A DNA stretch of 64,000 nt from Plecoglossus altivelis (lineage: Eukaryota > Chordata > Actinopteri > Osmeriformes > Plecoglossidae): the NCBI GenBank assembly GCA_036571765.1, contig BROE01000013.1:12673957-12737956 (forward strand), in the 5' to 3' direction. The notes below the pieces were generated by a model. The model worked only from the letters and a program-made list of their open reading frames with translations, was not told the origin of the DNA and searched no databases. This document shows positions 20,060-32,824 of this stretch, one piece after another (within the stretch, counting starts at the first letter, position 1; each line of letters starts with the position of its first letter). The translations under genes were made by a program, and so were the position numbers.

Positions 20060-22056
20060 TGCTGGGACCTCATCTTCTAACTTGAGAAGAAACAGAGCAA
20101 ATGAATGTCCATGGAACCAACTATGGATGAAAGATATAGTTAATTCTCAAACTGAATAATTGAAATGTAACAGTGATGTTGATAACGACATATGCGATTG
20201 GATCAGTGAGAAGAGATTCCTTAAAAACAGTAGATTTAAGGACCTAAATAACCAAATACTTTCTGCAGAAAGATTGAATGAAGAGGTAAAGAGATCTTTA
20301 AAGCCGGTAAGTGTTAACATGCCTGCTTGTAATACCTAGTTCAACATATTCTAAGTAGCAAAATTGTTTGAATGTGCTTGGAGAACAATACAAATTATGT
20401 ACGTATACAAAATATGCATTTTTACTACATTTAGTACAGTGAACAACTGGATACATGTTTTGGACAGTTAAACTAGTCAATAAGTTTAATGTTCCATGTA
20501 TTCTCATTGACAATTTAAGGGAACCATTCTAATTCTTCAGGTTGTTAACACCAGCATTCTTTACACAATAATATTTTAACAAATCAGTATGTATCCGTTT
20601 TGCTGCTGTGAAGGATTTTCAATATCCACAATGACATTTGTGACTACCATTCATAAACTGTATATTCTGTTGGCATCCATATAGGACTAATCGTGTCTGG
20701 TCTGGAAAGACCTAAACCAGCTTTTTTAACTGATGCTGTAAGAACTGCGGTTCTGTGTCAGCATTTCTGAAACATTTTGAACTACCTACGACTGTAATAA
20801 AGCCATTATATTTCGGTCTTAATGGAAGAACGTTATATGTAGGGGCCTATTCGAAATTATTTGCGAAAAAAAGGTAATGGTTTTTCCACACAGATGACCT
20901 TCCTTTGATGGTATTAGTTTCTTCTAATAAAGCTGGATCTTTTATACACTTTATAAAGAGTTGACAGTAAGGTCATGATTGTGAAGTGTTGGTTAAAATA
21001 ACTTGGATTCTTCTGATATTGGAGTTTGGTTAACAGTCAGCGACTGACAGAAGGCTTGTAAAGCCAGCACGTTTTCCTGACCTTGTTGTAAACTTTAGAA
21101 GGAGGTACATGTAAGGCTTTAATAAATATGTTATCATTGTGTGAGTTTTAGTCGTCATTTGAGTAATCAGAAAAATGTCCTCGATAGTTGCAAATATTTG
21201 TGAACTACTGACCAAAACGCGTGGGAATAATTTTAATACCAAAGGTATGAATTACGAAACAGGGAAAGAAACAAGGAGATGTGTCACCGGTCGAGGGTGT
21301 CAGAAGAGGACGCAAGTAGAGGAAACGGCTTGGGACTATCGGAACGCACCCCATAATAACGGATATACAAACAACTGCATCCGGTGTAACTGGTCTCAAC
21401 AAGATTTCCGCTTTTATAATTTGCTTTCAGAATAAGAGCATAGTATGGGCCGTGCCAAAACACATCGGTGGTGTCATGCCATTGACAGCATTTAAGGAAG
21501 CACTAAACAACTGAGCTTTCTTGCTGGCTGAAATAATTGATCAACCGGATTCATATTGACAAATTATAAGACTATGTCTAACCAAATGCTATTGTATTCA
21601 TACAATATTCTCACCTTCCTGAATCTATTTCACCAACATGTAGGAGATACACGAGCATCTTCTTAAATAACGGTCCAAGAACCTTCCTGGACAACAATAA
21701 GTATCAGTGAAGGCTAAAATAACTCATATATAGATGTTTTCTTGTTGTTGTATTTCCCGACTCTTTTTGGGACAAATATCATTATGTCAAACAAGGAAAA
21801 GTAGACGATTTCTTGACCTTTATTTTGAAAGTAAAGAAATGAACCGGAAATTTGATTCCTCGTTAAGAGTGAATTCTCTGCTCTACGAAAGTATATGTAA
21901 ATATGGCTCCTGTTAGGAACAACATTGTTGTTGCTTCTATGCTAGCTAGTGTTTAAATTCAACGTGTTTCTAAGGCCCTTAACCAGTATCAAGATACTTC
22001 GCAGTGTCTCTAAGTAGCAGGTTAGAAACTTTACGAGAGCATATTACAAATGAGGA
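20060..22056. other. clpx 3' UTR and pdcd7 upstream region
   Basis: No coding exon recognised. AATAAA signals at 20796-20801 and about 20926-20931 fit the clpx 3' end. The rest is upstream of pdcd7. An 86-codon open frame at 21175-21435 shows no domain, signal peptide or exon context, and I do not call it. Confidence 0.5.
20796..20801 (+). terminator. Candidate clpx poly(A) signal
   Basis: AATAAA, 737 nt after the clpx stop codon. Confidence 0.5.
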
Positions 22057-24334
22057 ATGGATAAAACAAGATTTCAGTTATCGTCAGGCGAAATGCAGCA
22101 GCCACCGTCCAATACTACGGGTGACACTTTCGGACCGGGACATTATATGCCACCGATGCCAATACAGCCAGGTGGTGAGAACACGTGGGATCCGTTGCAA
22201 AGGAACATGTCAATTGCACGGTCTGGGACTTTCTGGCCACCTCCCTATATGCCTCCACCGCAACAAATTCCTCACAATGAATGGACACCCGCCGCTCCAG
22301 GATATGGTGGTCAACCCTACGCATATAGGCCCCCCATGCCAATGCCACCGCCAAGATATGACTGTTACGGACCCCCGAGTGTTTCCCACGGCTTTGGCTT
22401 TGATCCTACTTTACCACCACCGGCCCTCCCTAGTCATTCTGGACCGTGCCACTTCCCCCCAATGATGAGCGACCATCAAAGACCTCCACACATTGGGACC
22501 TCACTGTCCGACCCTAGCACTCTGGGTGGACCTGGCACTGCGTGGGCAGGTGATGCACAACCTGGCCCGGTAGGAACCAATATTCGAATGACGTTTGATC
22601 AGCAGTCCACCTACCCTACGACTGGCTCAGTAGACAGTCAATATGGTTTTCACTCTAACAATAGAGTAGACCAACCAGACCCCTGTTTTTCTGTAGGTCG
22701 CGCACCCCTCCTTAGATCCCCCTGTGGGGTTCCCCAGGGTAAAGAGCGCCATGTTCCAGGCAAGGTCATGACTGCACAGCCTCTGGATGAAGAAGCCAAG
22801 CAGAGGATGCAGGATGAACAATGGCTCCAACGGTTTTTGAGGAACAGAGTAAAGCCAACTACCCAAACTCCAGAACCAAAGAAATCCCATGTAAACGTAT
22901 CTGTACCTCATGTAAGAGATGCTATCTATGGGGCAGTTGAGCTTGTCTCCCAGCTGTCCATCGCATGTGAAACATTGAAAGGTAATTTGGAGAATGATAG
23001 CGCTTGGGCCGACTCGTACGCAGAAGCGTTGAATGTCAAGAAAGACCTGGAAAAGAGACTGAAGACGCTGAGCGATCCAGAGTTTGTAGCTGGTCTAAAG
23101 AAGAAGCTGTCCTGCATCAGCAAGAGAAGAACCAGACGCCATCGGGGGAAACTGATCAGCTTGGAAGAGAAACAGATGAGAGAAGAACAGATTGCCGAGA
23201 AAGAGGCGGCAATTGACAAATGGAGGCTGAAACGCATACAGGAAGTGGAGGAGAAAAAGAGGGTGAGTTGAAGCCAAGACGAAGGGGTTTGTGTTTGGGG
23301 GCTCGTGCTTTTTTGGAGCTTCCTGTTCTAACCAGCAGGGGGTGACATAAGCGTACACTAATACATGCTGGTAAGTGTCTTGACTCAACGTAATGAGAGC
23401 AGCGTCTAACTGCTGCTTTTCTGTCCTGTTTGAATGCAACAGGAGCAGGAGCTGAAGTTGGCGGCAGACGCCGTCCTCTCAGAAGTGAGGAAGAAGCAGA
23501 CAGATGTCAAGAGGATGCTGGACGTCCTCCGGTCTTTGGAGAAACTCCGCAAACTCAGGAAAGAGGCGGCGTCTAGGAAGGGTGAGAAGAGAGGAAGAAT
23601 ATCGATTATCTATGCTTTGTGAACGTCAGGAGTCACTGTGGTGTTTCCGTGAGTAACCTCCCTGTGTTCGTTACAGGGATCTTTCCAGAGCAGGAGGCAG
23701 ACCAGGTGTTTGACGGACAGGTGGAGCGACTCAGGGGGCTGATCAAGATGAGGACGGACGTGTACGCTGCGGAGGAGAACGCTCTGAGAGTCATGCTGGA
23801 GGGAGAGCAGGAGGAGGAGCGGAAGAGAGACCTGGAGAAACGACAGAAGAAAGAGCAGGAGAAACTTCTGAAGAAGAAGAGGGAGATGGAGGTCATGCTC
23901 TTCGGAGGTGGTTGTCCCATACCATGGCTTCTGTTGTTAACTTTCCTTACAGAGGGACTGGGATTTACTGGAGTTAAACAGGACTTATGACTCACGAACT
24001 ATTTTCTGTCCTCAGAGGAGATGCCTGCGGAGCACCCCCTACAGCCCTTCAGGGAGTACTACACCCAGGCTGAACGCTCAGCATCAGCTTTGATCCAGAT
24101 ACGGTCTGTATTCTCCATGCTATCTACATACTTTGATTAAACATGATCGCAAAATAAATACCATCTATAACTGGTCCTTTTTGTGTTGGTTTCTTCAGGA
24201 GAGAGTGGGATATGTGCCTTGTTCCTGTGAACTATCCTGATGGTACTGCAGTGCCCCAGACCTGGGTCCTGCCAGAGCCCCCATCAGACGACGTGTGGGC
24301 CACAGCCCTGGACAGGAACAGCCTCCATGACTGA
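22057..24334 (+). CDS. pdcd7: Programmed cell death protein 7 (U11/U12 snRNP 59K)
   Basis: Five coding exons: 22057-23262, 23443-23581, 23677-23907, 24016-24103, 24199-24334. The product is 599 aa, longer than human PDCD7 (485), mostly because of the large first exon, which encodes a Pro/Met/Gly-rich disordered N-terminus. The conserved C-terminal half is a long charged coiled coil (IDKWRLKRIQEVEEKKR, then EQELKLAADAVLSEVRKKQ and LRVMLEGEQEEERKRDLEKR) ending with the family's PFREYYTQAERS ... WVLPEPPSDDVWATA block. The human protein is a component of the U11/U12 di-snRNP that recognises minor-class introns. The start is the first in-frame ATG; human also begins with one large proline-rich exon. 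It follows clpx on the same strand, as in the human cluster. Confidence 0.94.
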
Positions 24335-24643
24335 TGCTGTACAGTCACAAGGAGAGCTGTCAAAGGGACTGGTCATTACCGAGTCAAGTGCTTGTCATTA
24401 AGACAAAAGGCATAATACTGTTTTTATCTACCTGTTATTTCTAGTGTTGTTATGATGCCAATACAGGTGATATAGGCTATTTATTTTCACAGTTTCATGT
24501 GAGTTGACATGACAGCTATTATTTCTTTAATTCCTTTTGTATTGTTCACTTTTTTATTTAGGTATAGGGTATTTGTATATCTGTACATAGCGTGGCTTTA
24601 TAGATGTGTAATGCTACAATGCAAATGCATATCAAGTACAAAT

Positions 24644-24649
24644 AATAAA
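24644..24649 (+). terminator. Candidate pdcd7 poly(A) signal
   Basis: AATAAA, 310 nt after the pdcd7 stop. Confidence 0.55.
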
Positions 24650-25175
24650 GTACTTCATTGACTGAACCTGCTTTTACCATACATGGGAGTCTTAACGAAG
24701 GAAGGTACTTAATGACATCACAGAGTCTGGCTGCATGTCACATCACCTTGCTGTTTACCTGCTCAGACAGAATACGGAGAAACACTAAACCCTGTCACTG
24801 GAGAAATGTATATCTTTTTTGTTACTGTGATCAAGCTAAGGGTCTAAGAAAGCCAGCCGTCACGTAAACATTTTCAAGAACTTCCCATTATCAGAAAAGT
24901 TTGTGGAAAAATAAATCAATAGTGTACTGGTTAGCACACAACCATCTTCATACATACTGTTGTTCAGACAAAGGTTACAGTCAAAGTGCCAAGTTGAAAT
25001 CGAGGGGGAGGCTGTATGTAATGAGCCTAGTCTGGTGGACATGTGGTGTGGCAGCAGGTAACCTGGTCAGAGGGAATGTCAGTGTGTTATGTCAGGGGAT
25101 TAGTGGTTCAGCAAGACCAGCCCTGCCTTATTAGCCACATCCGCTGATCTGAACAACAAGTGTAGAGGCGTTAAC

Positions 25176-25490
25176 AAGCCCTGCCACACCACAGCCCTCA
25201 CCTGAAGAGAGAAGCCCTGCCACTCCACAGCCCTCACCTGAAGAGAAAGCCCTGCCATAACACAGCCCTCACCTGAAGAGAGAAGCCCTGCCATAACACA
25301 GCCCTCACTTGAAGAGAAAGCCCTGCCATAACACAGCCCTCACCTGAAGAGAGAAGCTCTGCCACTCCACAGCCCTCACCTGAAGAGAAAGCCTTGCCAT
25401 AACACAGCCCTCACTTGAAGAGAAAGCCCTGCCATAACACAGCCCTCACTTGAAGTGAGAAGCCTTGCCACTCCACAGCCCTCACCTGGA
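25176..25490. repeat. 35/36-bp minisatellite
   Basis: About nine tandem copies of a unit containing CACAGCCCTCACCTGAAGAG followed by AAGCCCTGCCA and a variable ACTC or TAAC segment. Copies differ by one base in length and at a few sites. It is intergenic between pdcd7 and ubap1l. Confidence 0.9.
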
Positions 25491-26946
25491 GAAGGTGCTG
25501 TTTTGAAGACAAAGACGTATGTACTCATGTTTGTTGAGATTGTATCATTTGAGAGGCTTGTGTGATCTGTTCTGAATGTGTGCCATCAGTTTGGAGTGTT
25601 TGCTAACATTGTTTTCTACCGTTTCATCGGGACATTCAAACTGTTACTGATTGCCGTGGAGATTTCATTGTGTACTTTGATCTACTTTTCAGCATACTTG
25701 AAAGTGTTAGACAATTGTAATATAGTTATGTTTTGCCATTCAATATTTGTCCCCAAAGTCATAGGGACTTTCAATTGGTAATGATGACATCAGGAGTGTC
25801 TGAGCAATGCAGAGGCAGAGGTGATGTAGACTTTAGAATGTGCCTTTGTCAGTCAGATGACAACCTTCCAGCACTCTTTTGTTTTGGATACGGCAGTTAT
25901 GTGTGCATTGGTCTGGAAACTGGATCGTTTTTAAACTAGCTCCTATTAGACCTATCTTATTTGCATGTATACGATTTTAATATGGCTATTTTCTCTTAAA
26001 CGCCACAGTTTACCACGCCTATGTCATATTCTATGTAACTGCTAAAACTTTCCTTTGTTTATCATGTAAAGTTAAGGAGCTTAGTTAGCATCTGCCCTGC
26101 ATGCTTTGACACAGTAATAAATCCTTAACCATCTGTCTGTTTGATAGAGTCAGCTGTGTTACTGGGCCAGCCAGGTGGGACAGAGGATCCAATGAGCTTT
26201 CCAACTGTTGTGTATTTACCAGTCGTCCTTCACCTTGTGTCTACCTATGGACTTACTGGGCTAACATTTAGGCACTCAAATTGACCTAAAAAAGTGTGTA
26301 TTTGTCTACTGTTTCTCAAAGGACTAATGCAACTTTGAGTGACAAATCTTATATTTGAGCTATTTTGATTTGGAAGGATGTGAGATCTTTGTGTATTGCT
26401 ATTTCATACATCCAGTCTTAAAGGGTGTGCTTGTGTTTCTGTTTGAGTTTGTGTGTCTGACATGTGCCTGTGCAGGTGTCACTACCCTTCCACCAATAGG
26501 AGAGGAGCATGAGGTGTTTGTGAGACTGCCATGTGGTGTCATAATACCTTCCTAATCCTCCACTAGTAGACAGCTTCTACCAACATTGTGTAACAGAATC
26601 AACAAAAATAGAGGGGAGAAAGAGTGAGAACACAGCATTTCTGGGAACCAAGCAGAGATTTTGATGGATCTGCTTGCTTTACCTCTACATCCAGTCAGCC
26701 AAAAGTAACAAGATTAATGTTCTGCACAGGCCACACTCAGTTAGCAGAAAACAGCCCTAAAAAGTCACATATGACCATGCCCCATGTCTGGAACTCTTTA
26801 TAAAGTCTATTACTGTCATATTATACTTATTGGTCATATTTATACCCTTAGTTAACCCTACCACACACACGCCGTCTCTCTATCATTTACATTTTTCCCT
26901 CTCTCTTTCTCTTTTTGTTGCCCCATCTTCTTCACTGACCAGAAGA

Positions 26947-29900
26947 ATGAGCAGTCTGGATGAAGTTCCTATCAAGACCCTACTGGGTAACCTGAAGGAG
27001 GCCAAGGAGGAGGTGGACCTAGTCAAGGCCCCAGAGATCACTGTCCCTGACTACCTCACCATACTGCAGGAGACAGAGGTGTGTGGGGTCCTCTCCTAGA
27101 ATTCTATTAAACAACCCCAGTGTCTTAACTGTAGTCAAAACATTTCCCCAGGAAGACAGGTAATGGCAGTTTGTCATTTCTGTGGTCTGTAGTGTCTGTG
27201 GAGTTTCTGTCTGTGACTATCCAGAAGTCATGGGAAACTTGGGATATCCTGTCATGGTCTGAGATGAATTAGGATTATTATGATATTCTATCACCTCCAA
27301 TCTCCCCAATGCTAAACTGCCAAAATTGAACCCCATGTGCCCTTTGTTGACTGATTGCTCATAGCCGATACAGTAAACGGTTTTTAGCACATAAATAAAA
27401 ACCTTGTTATTTTCAAATCCCTGCCAAGTTTGACCAAAATCATGTTAGATTTTTTTTTCCACAGAGGTCTGTGCACAACATCTGACATTAGTTAGTCTGT
27501 ACTGTGTTCTTGTTCAGGGTTAGAACAAAGCTTGCAAAGTAACTAGAGAAAATACAAATTCTAGGCTGCTTTCTTAGGAGGAATGGAGGGAGCCTTTAAG
27601 GAGGGACGTTATCAAGAAGGCACATAGACGCTAGGCCCTACGTCACTGACATGACCTTCTATTTGTGTGACAGTACGAGTACAGCCTGGAGAACTGGGTA
27701 CTGACAGGCTTGCAGAGTGGCTACCCCAGTCAGCCCAGCTCCCCCATCCCCCACTCCCCCTCCGAGGTCCCAGCTTCCTGCCCCCCCTACTGGCTGATGT
27801 TCAGCAGCCCCCAGGAGAGCCGTCTGGCGAGTCGACACAGCTCCGACTTCTGGGAACCGAACCCTCGCCCTCGCTCACACAGCCTCAACCCTGTCCACCT
27901 GCGCTCCAGGGTGAAGTTTGTCATCTCGGACTCTGAGGAGGAAGGAGAGGGCCATTCAGAAGAAGAAGAACGGCCTCCGTCAGAGAATGGCTCCTCAGGC
28001 TCAGGTTCAGGCTCAGCTTCCATTCGACCAGACCAGAGACAAGGTGGTTCCCCTAACCTGCTTGACCTGCCTGTCTCTCAGTGTGGCCTGGCCCATCAGC
28101 GCAGGAGGAACCTCCGCCAGTCCTCACTCTCAGTGCTGGAGACCTCCTGCGTCAACTCCAAACTTCCCTCCTCCTCGTCACATAGACCTCCTAACTCCCG
28201 GGCGCACACCCTGGACAGAGTCCCCACCATCACTCATCACAAACCCACGCACCCGGTAAGTCGATTACCCTTGAAGCGCTCCTGAATCATTTGTTATGTT
28301 TTGCTTTCTGAATAATTGTTTATGATCCTCTGCTTATGGGAAATGGTGGGATTTGTTTGGGGGTAGGAAGAGGAACGGTCTTCCTGCACTGGGATGTGCA
28401 TCTGAGAGGCCCACTGTCTGTTTCCCATGGCAGGCTATGTTTAAAGCTCAAAGCCCAGAACGCTTGTCCTTAGTAGGGAGGGCATGACCTTACTATAACT
28501 GGCTCTATACACTCCTGGAAAAGATGAGAGAGGGACTTAAATCACCACAAAAAGTTCCAGTTATCCTTGTAGCTTATTAAAGCTAGCTCTCCAGCTAGAT
28601 TTTTTTAACTTGATTTCACTGTTAGATTGCAGTATTTACTGTATATCTAATATAGTACTAACAATCATATATACATAATACATTAAGAGTTAAATAGAAG
28701 TATTTTTGTCTTAAAGGCTAATGTACCATTACATCCATTGGTAGAGGAAATGGATCCTAACTGACTGGTGTTTTTTCAAATTACATTTCTCAAATGTTTC
28801 AACTGATGCATAGCCTAATAATAGATAGTGTAAAGTCTGTGCTTGGAATCCTTCCAAGTTATTACAAGTTCATCAGGATTAGCAAGTGGAAGTAATCTGA
28901 AAATGTATTTCTCAGCAATACAATCTTTCAAGGTTATTCATCTGCCCAAAGTAGAAATCCATGTAATATCCTGAACTGCCTCCATGTTTCCATTGCCATG
29001 CAATGCATGTGCTGTTAGTCAGGATTTCAGACTCCAAATAAACTGAAAGATCAAAGACAGGCAGGATTCCCAGGTCAACCTCACCCAGCATCAGGATGAC
29101 CCTCGTTCTGCCATTCTTTCCATTTTTCTATGCACCCTAATCCTCTCATTTCAGTTCCAACAGTTCCTCTTAAACACACACATACACACACATACACACA
29201 CACATAAATACATACACAGTCACTGACCGGTACACCTGTTTTTGCATTATCTCCCCTCTTTCAGCTGTTTATGATGAGCACAGACATACACACATACGTG
29301 TCAGCAACCATCAATGTCTTCCTGTTTGCTCTCTCCCCACAGTCTCAGAGCCCCTACTCCTGCCTGCCCCCTCCTCCCTCGGGGATCTCGAGGCCCCTGT
29401 GTTCCCAAATGGGGGTGCTGGACTCCTCAGTGGAGCTGCTGTCGGCCCTGAGCCCGGAGGAGAGGGAACTGTTGGAGAAGATAACAGACAGAGGCTACCC
29501 TCTACGCACAGCCATCATTGCCCTGCAGAAGACGGGTCAGCAGAGCCCAGACCAGGTCTGTCTCTCACACGTCGGACGTATTAGGAGAAGCAGCTTGGCT
29601 CTCTTAGTGGTTGGACCACAGCCTTAGGTAGCTTCGCTCTCCACATGCTGTAGTCAGCAAGGGGCTTAGGAGGCCTTCCCAGGAGTGAAGAGAGCAGATC
29701 ATTATACTCCACCTCTAATCCTCTGGTGCTACAACAGACTGAAGACCAGTTCAAAGAGTTCACAGGCTCTCTTATCCCCTGGATTTGGATCTGTTATTCT
29801 TTCCAATGCAATTCTCCCTCCTGGCTACAAACTTGGTTGTTTGAAGCATCTTTTCCAGTTAATAGTACCACAGTGCTGGCCAGGCTACTTAATGATAGAA

Positions 29901-31264
29901 CATCTGGTTTCAGCCACCAGGGTCTGATGCTGTTTGCCTATTGGGGAAAAAATAAATAAAACAATACAGCATTGTAAAAATAGATGCTGGACTCTCAGAG
30001 CTTCCACAACCTGCTCTGTGTTAGCAGCGTTTCTCATCAGCGTCACACAGGCTCTGCTCTTCCCCCGGACCAGTGCAAGCCACAGACCACTAGGGACAGC
30101 GAGGGGGGGGGGGGATGAGCTATGAATGTGAATGAGCAAGTCTGGAGGTTGGGAGGGGACAGGAAGGGGTAGGAGTAGAGAGAGAGACCTTCAGGCCTTC
30201 GGAGACTATTTTAGACTTTACAAGTGATTGACTGAGTCACTTCGCTGCTTTCAAATATTAAAGCAGTATTGAAGGATTGTCAACAAGTGGTTGTGACTAT
30301 CTAAACAGTTTTACTAAACTGTTAATGGCTTAGGAATAAAGGCCAGTCTGTTAGGGCCACGGTAAAGGTTCATCTGGTCTCGTCATCGCTTTCCCTTCCT
30401 CAGTCTCCATTACTTTCTTCCTCCCAGTCAGCACACATAGAGAAGGCAGCTGGTAGACTAGCACATCCAAAGCAACATTAAAAGGGCTCAACTCATTATC
30501 TAATGAATCAGGGCAAAATTCTTTCGGTTCCCAGTTTGTGAGTTGTGGCAGGAGTCACATTGCTCTCACAGATATTCACTTTCACATCACTTCTTGATCT
30601 CATATCTCCCTGACCTCCGAGTGAACCCCTCAAATCCCTCCATCGCCTAGATATATGCTTTCATCTGTATTCATACTGTGTAAATATACCGTCTATATTT
30701 TACAGTATAACATTGTTGTCCTCTCTATCAGGTCCATGTCTACTAAACATTCCCTCTGCTGTTTGTGTCAAGAGAAAAGAAGTGTGTTGTGCCATCCTTG
30801 TAATGAGCTTTGTGACCTCCTGCAGATCCTGAGCTACCTGGTGGCGTGTGACCGGCTGTGTGAGCTGGGCTACGACGAGGCCCAGGTGGAAGAGGCCCTG
30901 GAGATGTTCCAGAACTGTGAGACCAAGGTAAACAAACATGTCAGACAGCCAAGGACAAAGGTGAAAGATCTTTTGTGAGCAGTAGAACAGAATCTGCTTT
31001 AGGATTGTACTGTACACTAAAGATTACTGACAGGGGATAAAGACTACTTCCTCTGTGAAATGATTCATTCTTGAGAGTAAGACATGTCTTGTAGGTATCA
31101 GACCAGGTAATCCTCTCTCTGTCTCTCAGGCTGAAGAGTTCCTTCACCTGCTCAGCCAGTTCAACGAGATGGGCTTCCAGCAGAATGCCATCAAGGAGGT
31201 TCTGCTTGTCCACGAGAACCATCGCGAAAAAGCTCTGGAGGAACTAATGATGCGTGTGGCTTGA
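26947..31264 (+). CDS. ubap1l: Ubiquitin-associated protein 1-like
   Basis: Five coding exons: 26947-27078, 27674-28255, 29343-29555, 30826-30927, 31130-31264. The product is 387 aa (human UBAP1L 381). The N-terminus (about residues 1-60, MSSLDEVPIKTLLGN ... YEYSLENW) resembles the UMA segment by which UBAP1 joins ESCRT-I. The middle is Ser/Pro-rich with acidic patches. The C-terminus has two UBA-like helical repeats (SOUBA-type): ELLEKITDRGYPLRTAIIAL, then GYDEAQVEEALEMFQ and GFQQNAIKEVLLVHENHREK. By homology with UBAP1 it should link ubiquitinated cargo to ESCRT-I; the paralogue's own role is poorly defined, and reports tie it to photoreceptors. The ATG lies 4 nt inside an exon with a good upstream acceptor, implying a non-coding exon 1. 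Confidence 0.92.
30103..30114. repeat. Poly-G tract in ubap1l intron 3
   Basis: Twelve consecutive G residues, visible directly. Its length is probably uncertain in the assembly. Confidence 0.8.
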
Positions 31265-31858
31265 TACTGTGTTAGCTACACAAACACACCAATTAGCTCA
31301 CTGAATATTGAGCCGTTGTTCAATTGCAAAGTGAACCTTCCCGATAGTACACAGACAACACGAGTAGAATTAGAGCAGAGAATGATCAGTGGCCTTTAAC
31401 AAGGAAAAGCACATCTTCAAGACTGTTTCATTATAAGATGTTTGTGATGTTTCTCATACTGGTTTCCAACATTTTTTGGGTAAAATATAGACATGTTCAG
31501 TGTTTATTTGTTAGTATATATTTCTACTTTGGTAAATTGAAGGTTATATATATATATCCTTGCAGTTACACATAAGGTATAATCAAAACTGATCCTGAAT
31601 CCCTAAAGGACTGGTGTTGGAAGTACCTGAATGGAAACTGAACAGAAACTAAAGACTGCCAACAGTTTCTCATCCACTCAGCAGGTGTCCTGCAGTGATC
31701 TGAAGTATATATGAATTTTAAACATAATCATAAACATGCACTACATGTATTTTATATTGGACTGATTCCATATTAAATGGTGTAAAGAATATACTAAACA
31801 TTCATAATGCTGGTAGTTTACAGTGTTGGAAAAAAAACAAATATGAAAGAAACTTGAT

Positions 31859-31864
31859 AATAAA
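31859..31864 (+). terminator. Candidate ubap1l poly(A) signal
   Basis: AATAAA, about 600 nt after the ubap1l stop. Confidence 0.5.
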
Positions 31865-32325
31865 AGGATTTCCAAGCCATGTGATCATTTGTCTTGTTGT
31901 GAGCCTTATGATACTATACATTTTTTATTCATTCCAAGATGGAACATTCACATTTTTGCCATGCCTTCTCTGGTGATGTGTGCCCACTTTTACAGGCAAT
32001 TACAATCCAGTGTTGTTCTGTTCTTATCAAAGCTCCGGCGGGTCTTAGATGTGAGCAGAGCAGAGGGAAGCTCTGGCATCTATTAAAGATGTGTATCTTC
32101 TGATGATGGACTGGGCTTGTGGTAGACAATGTGCTTGGCCAAGAGAGCATTTCTTTTATCACTTTCCAATTAATAAACGCCACTCACAGAATGCATGGAT
32201 GGTCCTGAGACGTGTGTCTTTTTGCTTCGAGAGAATGAATGATAATATAATCTGCTAGTGAAAGCATAAACAGAACGTCATTAATTACATTCTTCATCTT
32301 TAAGGCAATGTGATTTTAATGATAT

Positions 32326-32331
32326 TTTATT
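32326..32331 (-). terminator. Candidate kbtbd13 poly(A) signal
   Basis: AATAAA on the minus strand, about 495 nt downstream of the kbtbd13 stop. Confidence 0.4.
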
Positions 32332-32824
32332 GCTTCATAACATACCATTCTTCCACTTAATTCCAATCTTTTTTTTTGCCAGGCGGCCTAGCATTTGTGT
32401 TATCTATCTAATGAATGATTTCTTACTTACACAGGTTATCCCATTAGAATTCAAAACCTGACCATCTAGGGAGATCTTTCTAAACACAGCTGCAAACATA
32501 CCCTCATTACAGCAGTGTTGGCTTACTGTGAAAACCATTCTGGCCCTATGTAACCTTGAGTCCTAGTAGTAATACCACTGGGACTTTAGGACTATAAAGA
32601 GCCTGTTTGTTGTGAAAACAGGAAAAATATTTCAGAACGTTACAAAGCATTGCTTAGTTTCCATGGAAAGAGTACTTTGAAATACTGTAGGCATGATCTT
32701 GATCAAGATCTTGATTTTGAAACTTGTGAAAGCTTCACTGGTTGTATTGCACTTTCCAATGCAGATTAAGTCTCTTGTCTACTTGGCATAGATACCATAT
32801 ATGAAGACGTCTACTGAAAAGGAA

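Larger units (their letters stand above)
24335..26946. other. Intergenic: pdcd7 3' end, minisatellite, ubap1l upstream
   Basis: No coding exon recognised. It holds the pdcd7 poly(A) signal at 24644-24649 and a 35/36-bp minisatellite at about 25176-25490. At its right end a pyrimidine-rich tract with CCAG just before 26943 looks like a splice acceptor, so ubap1l probably has an upstream non-coding first exon somewhere in this stretch. Confidence 0.5.
31265..32824. other. Tail-to-tail region between ubap1l and kbtbd13
   Basis: No coding exon seen. It holds the ubap1l poly(A) signal (31859-31864), a candidate minus-strand signal for kbtbd13 (TTTATT at 32326-32331), and a perfect 16-bp palindrome at 32695-32710 (GATCTTGATCAAGATC). 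Confidence 0.5.

Noticed and set aside
21175..21435. 86-codon open frame between clpx and pdcd7
   Set aside because: No recognisable domain, no exon-like flanks, and no counterpart in the human cluster; length is within chance for this base composition.
22004..22465. 153-codon frame overlapping pdcd7 exon 1
   Set aside because: Out-of-frame shadow of the proline-rich coding exon.
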